This document shows positions 4,812 through 5,549 of a stretch of 5,549 bases of DNA, one piece after another. This DNA comes from Ruminococcus sp. UBA7477 (lineage in GTDB: Bacteria; Bacillota; Clostridia; Oscillospirales; Ruminococcaceae). Each line of letters begins with the position of its first letter. Position 1 is the first letter of the stretch. The stretch covers positions 36,640 to 42,188 of the forward strand of contig DLOT01000049.1 of assembly GCA_002479715.1 (NCBI GenBank), given 5' to 3'. The notes beneath the pieces were generated by a model that worked only from the letters and a program-made list of their open reading frames with translations, did not search any database and was not told the DNA's origin. The position numbers and the translations under genes were made by a program.

Positions 4812-5549
4812 TTATATGACGGTTTCCCCCTCTAAAAGTCTACCGTCTGCTGTTAAAACCTTTTTACAGGTCTGAGGGTTCTCTATCAATTCCACCAGTG
4901 CCTTTGCCGCAAGCGCTCCCAGCGCTTCGGTGTCCTGGCGGTAGGTCGTCAATCTCGGAGATACGATGCTTGAAAGCTCCAACCCGTCGTACCCGACGAC
5001 CGAAACCTCCTCCGGCACCTTTATCCCCATATCATGCAGAGCGTTTATCCCGCCGATCGCGGAATAGTCGTCCGGCATGAATATGCAGCTCGGCGGCTCT
5101 TCAAGCTTCATAAGGCGCTTAACGGCGTCATAGCAGATTCTTGCGTTATGGAATTCTCCGTCAACTATGTATTCGTTTTCAACCGCGACGCCAAATTCCC
5201 TGCATCCTTTTATAAAGCCTTCCAGCCGCTTTTCGGCGACCGATGATTGGTTTCCCTTAATAAATCCTATTTTCTTATGACCCCTGCCGCTTACGTATGC
5301 GACAAGAGCTCTTTCGCCCGCGATGTTATCAGAAAGAACCGCCGTGCGGCTCTCAAATTCATGGTCGATGGTGACGACCGGTATGTCGCCGTTTATCACC
5401 TCAAAAACATCGGGATCCGTGAAGTCGGTACACGCAATAACAACTCCATCAACATTTCTGTACTTGCAATGTTCATAGGTCGTCATATTCCTGCCGCCTA
5501 TGTTCCGGTTGATGAAGGTGATGTCATATCCGCAGGTCTCGGCGGTTAT
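4812..5549 (-). CDS. LacI/GalR-family transcriptional regulator, N-terminus outside the window
   Basis: The visible 245 residues are the periplasmic-binding-protein-like effector domain of a LacI-type sugar-responsive regulator. The frame is open to the right edge without a stop, and its first residues (ITAETCGYDITFIN) already lie within the effector domain, so the internal Met at 5486 is not the start. Typical LacI proteins have about 330-340 residues, so roughly 90, including the helix-turn-helix and hinge, are missing. Counting from the edge, family landmarks are VDGVVIACT (33-41), PVVTIDHEF (57-65), GRGHKKIGFI (88-97), the Arg of KRLEGF (108), which aligns with a sugar-contacting Arg in LacI, MPDDYSAIGG (158-167), GIKVPEEVSVVGYDG (175-189) and SPRLTTYRQD (197-206). 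The C-terminus LLEGETVI is a common family ending. It stops 55 nt before the binding-protein gene on the same strand and may control that operon. Repressor or activator, and the effector, cannot be told. Confidence 0.93.
   Translation of the reverse strand: MTAETCGYDITFINRNIGGRNMTTYEHCKYRNVDGVVIACTDFTDPDVFEVINGDIPVVTIDHEFESRTAVLSDNIAGERALVAYVSGRGHKKIGFIKGNQSSVAEKRLEGFIKGCREFGVAVENEYIVDGEFHNARICYDAVKRLMKLEEPPSCIFMPDDYSAIGGINALHDMGIKVPEEVSVVGYDGLELSSIVSPRLTTYRQDTEALGALAAKALVELIENPQTCKKVLTADGRLLEGETVI

Noticed and set aside
1..5549. CRISPR array, tRNA or rRNA gene, insertion sequence
   Set aside because: There is no regularly spaced repeat-spacer pattern, no cloverleaf or rRNA-like sequence, and no transposase-like frame or matching terminal inverted repeats.

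Overview
The window carries a bacterial carbohydrate-uptake locus followed by a cell-envelope gene. Every gene is on the minus strand, so transcription runs from high to low coordinates. A low-GC Gram-positive anaerobe of the Clostridia is suggested, perhaps near Ruminococcus/Oscillospiraceae. The reasons are strong AGGAGG-type ribosome binding sites, a lipoprotein binding protein with a Ser/Gly/Asn-rich linker, a LytR-CpsA-Psr (LCP) protein, consensus sigma-A promoter hexamers, and a CUT1 transporter without its own ATPase. The family-level placement is inference only.

Layout in transcription order. (1) 5549-4812: C-terminal 245 residues of a LacI/GalR-family regulator; its DNA-binding head lies beyond the right edge. 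(2) 4811-4757: a 55-nt gap holding an imperfect 25-nt palindrome and a strong ribosome binding site. (3) 4756-3344: a lipoprotein sugar-binding protein. (4) 3343-3247: a 97-nt gap whose transcript can fold into a segmented stem-loop. (5) 3246-2254: a MalF-type permease. (6) 2254-1331: a MalG-type permease that overlaps the previous gene by one base. (7) 1311-1282: an intrinsic terminator with a UUCG loop. (8) 1277-1249: a sigma-A promoter with both hexamers perfect and a 17-nt spacer, starting four bases past the terminator U-run. (9) 1190 (or 1208)-174: an LCP-family cell-wall glycopolymer transferase. (10) 173-53: a leader with two stem-loops and repeated GTTTG/CAAAC words. (11) 52-1: the first 17 codons of another gene, identified by an excellent ribosome binding site and cut off by the left edge.

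How the genes work together. The binding protein captures a sugar or oligosaccharide outside the cell and passes it to the two-permease channel. ATP hydrolysis must come from an ATPase encoded elsewhere, as with shared MsmX/MsmK-type ATPases. The LacI-type protein is the obvious candidate for a local sugar-responsive regulator. The transporter unit ends at the terminator, and the LCP gene has its own promoter, so the two are probably functionally unrelated neighbours. The substrate cannot be read from sequence alone, and there is no glycoside hydrolase in the window to hint at it.

I see no new biological system here. The most interesting points are in the non-coding parts: the structured binding-protein/permease gap, the palindrome after the regulator gene, the back-to-back terminator and promoter, and the hairpin-rich leader of the truncated gene at the left edge.
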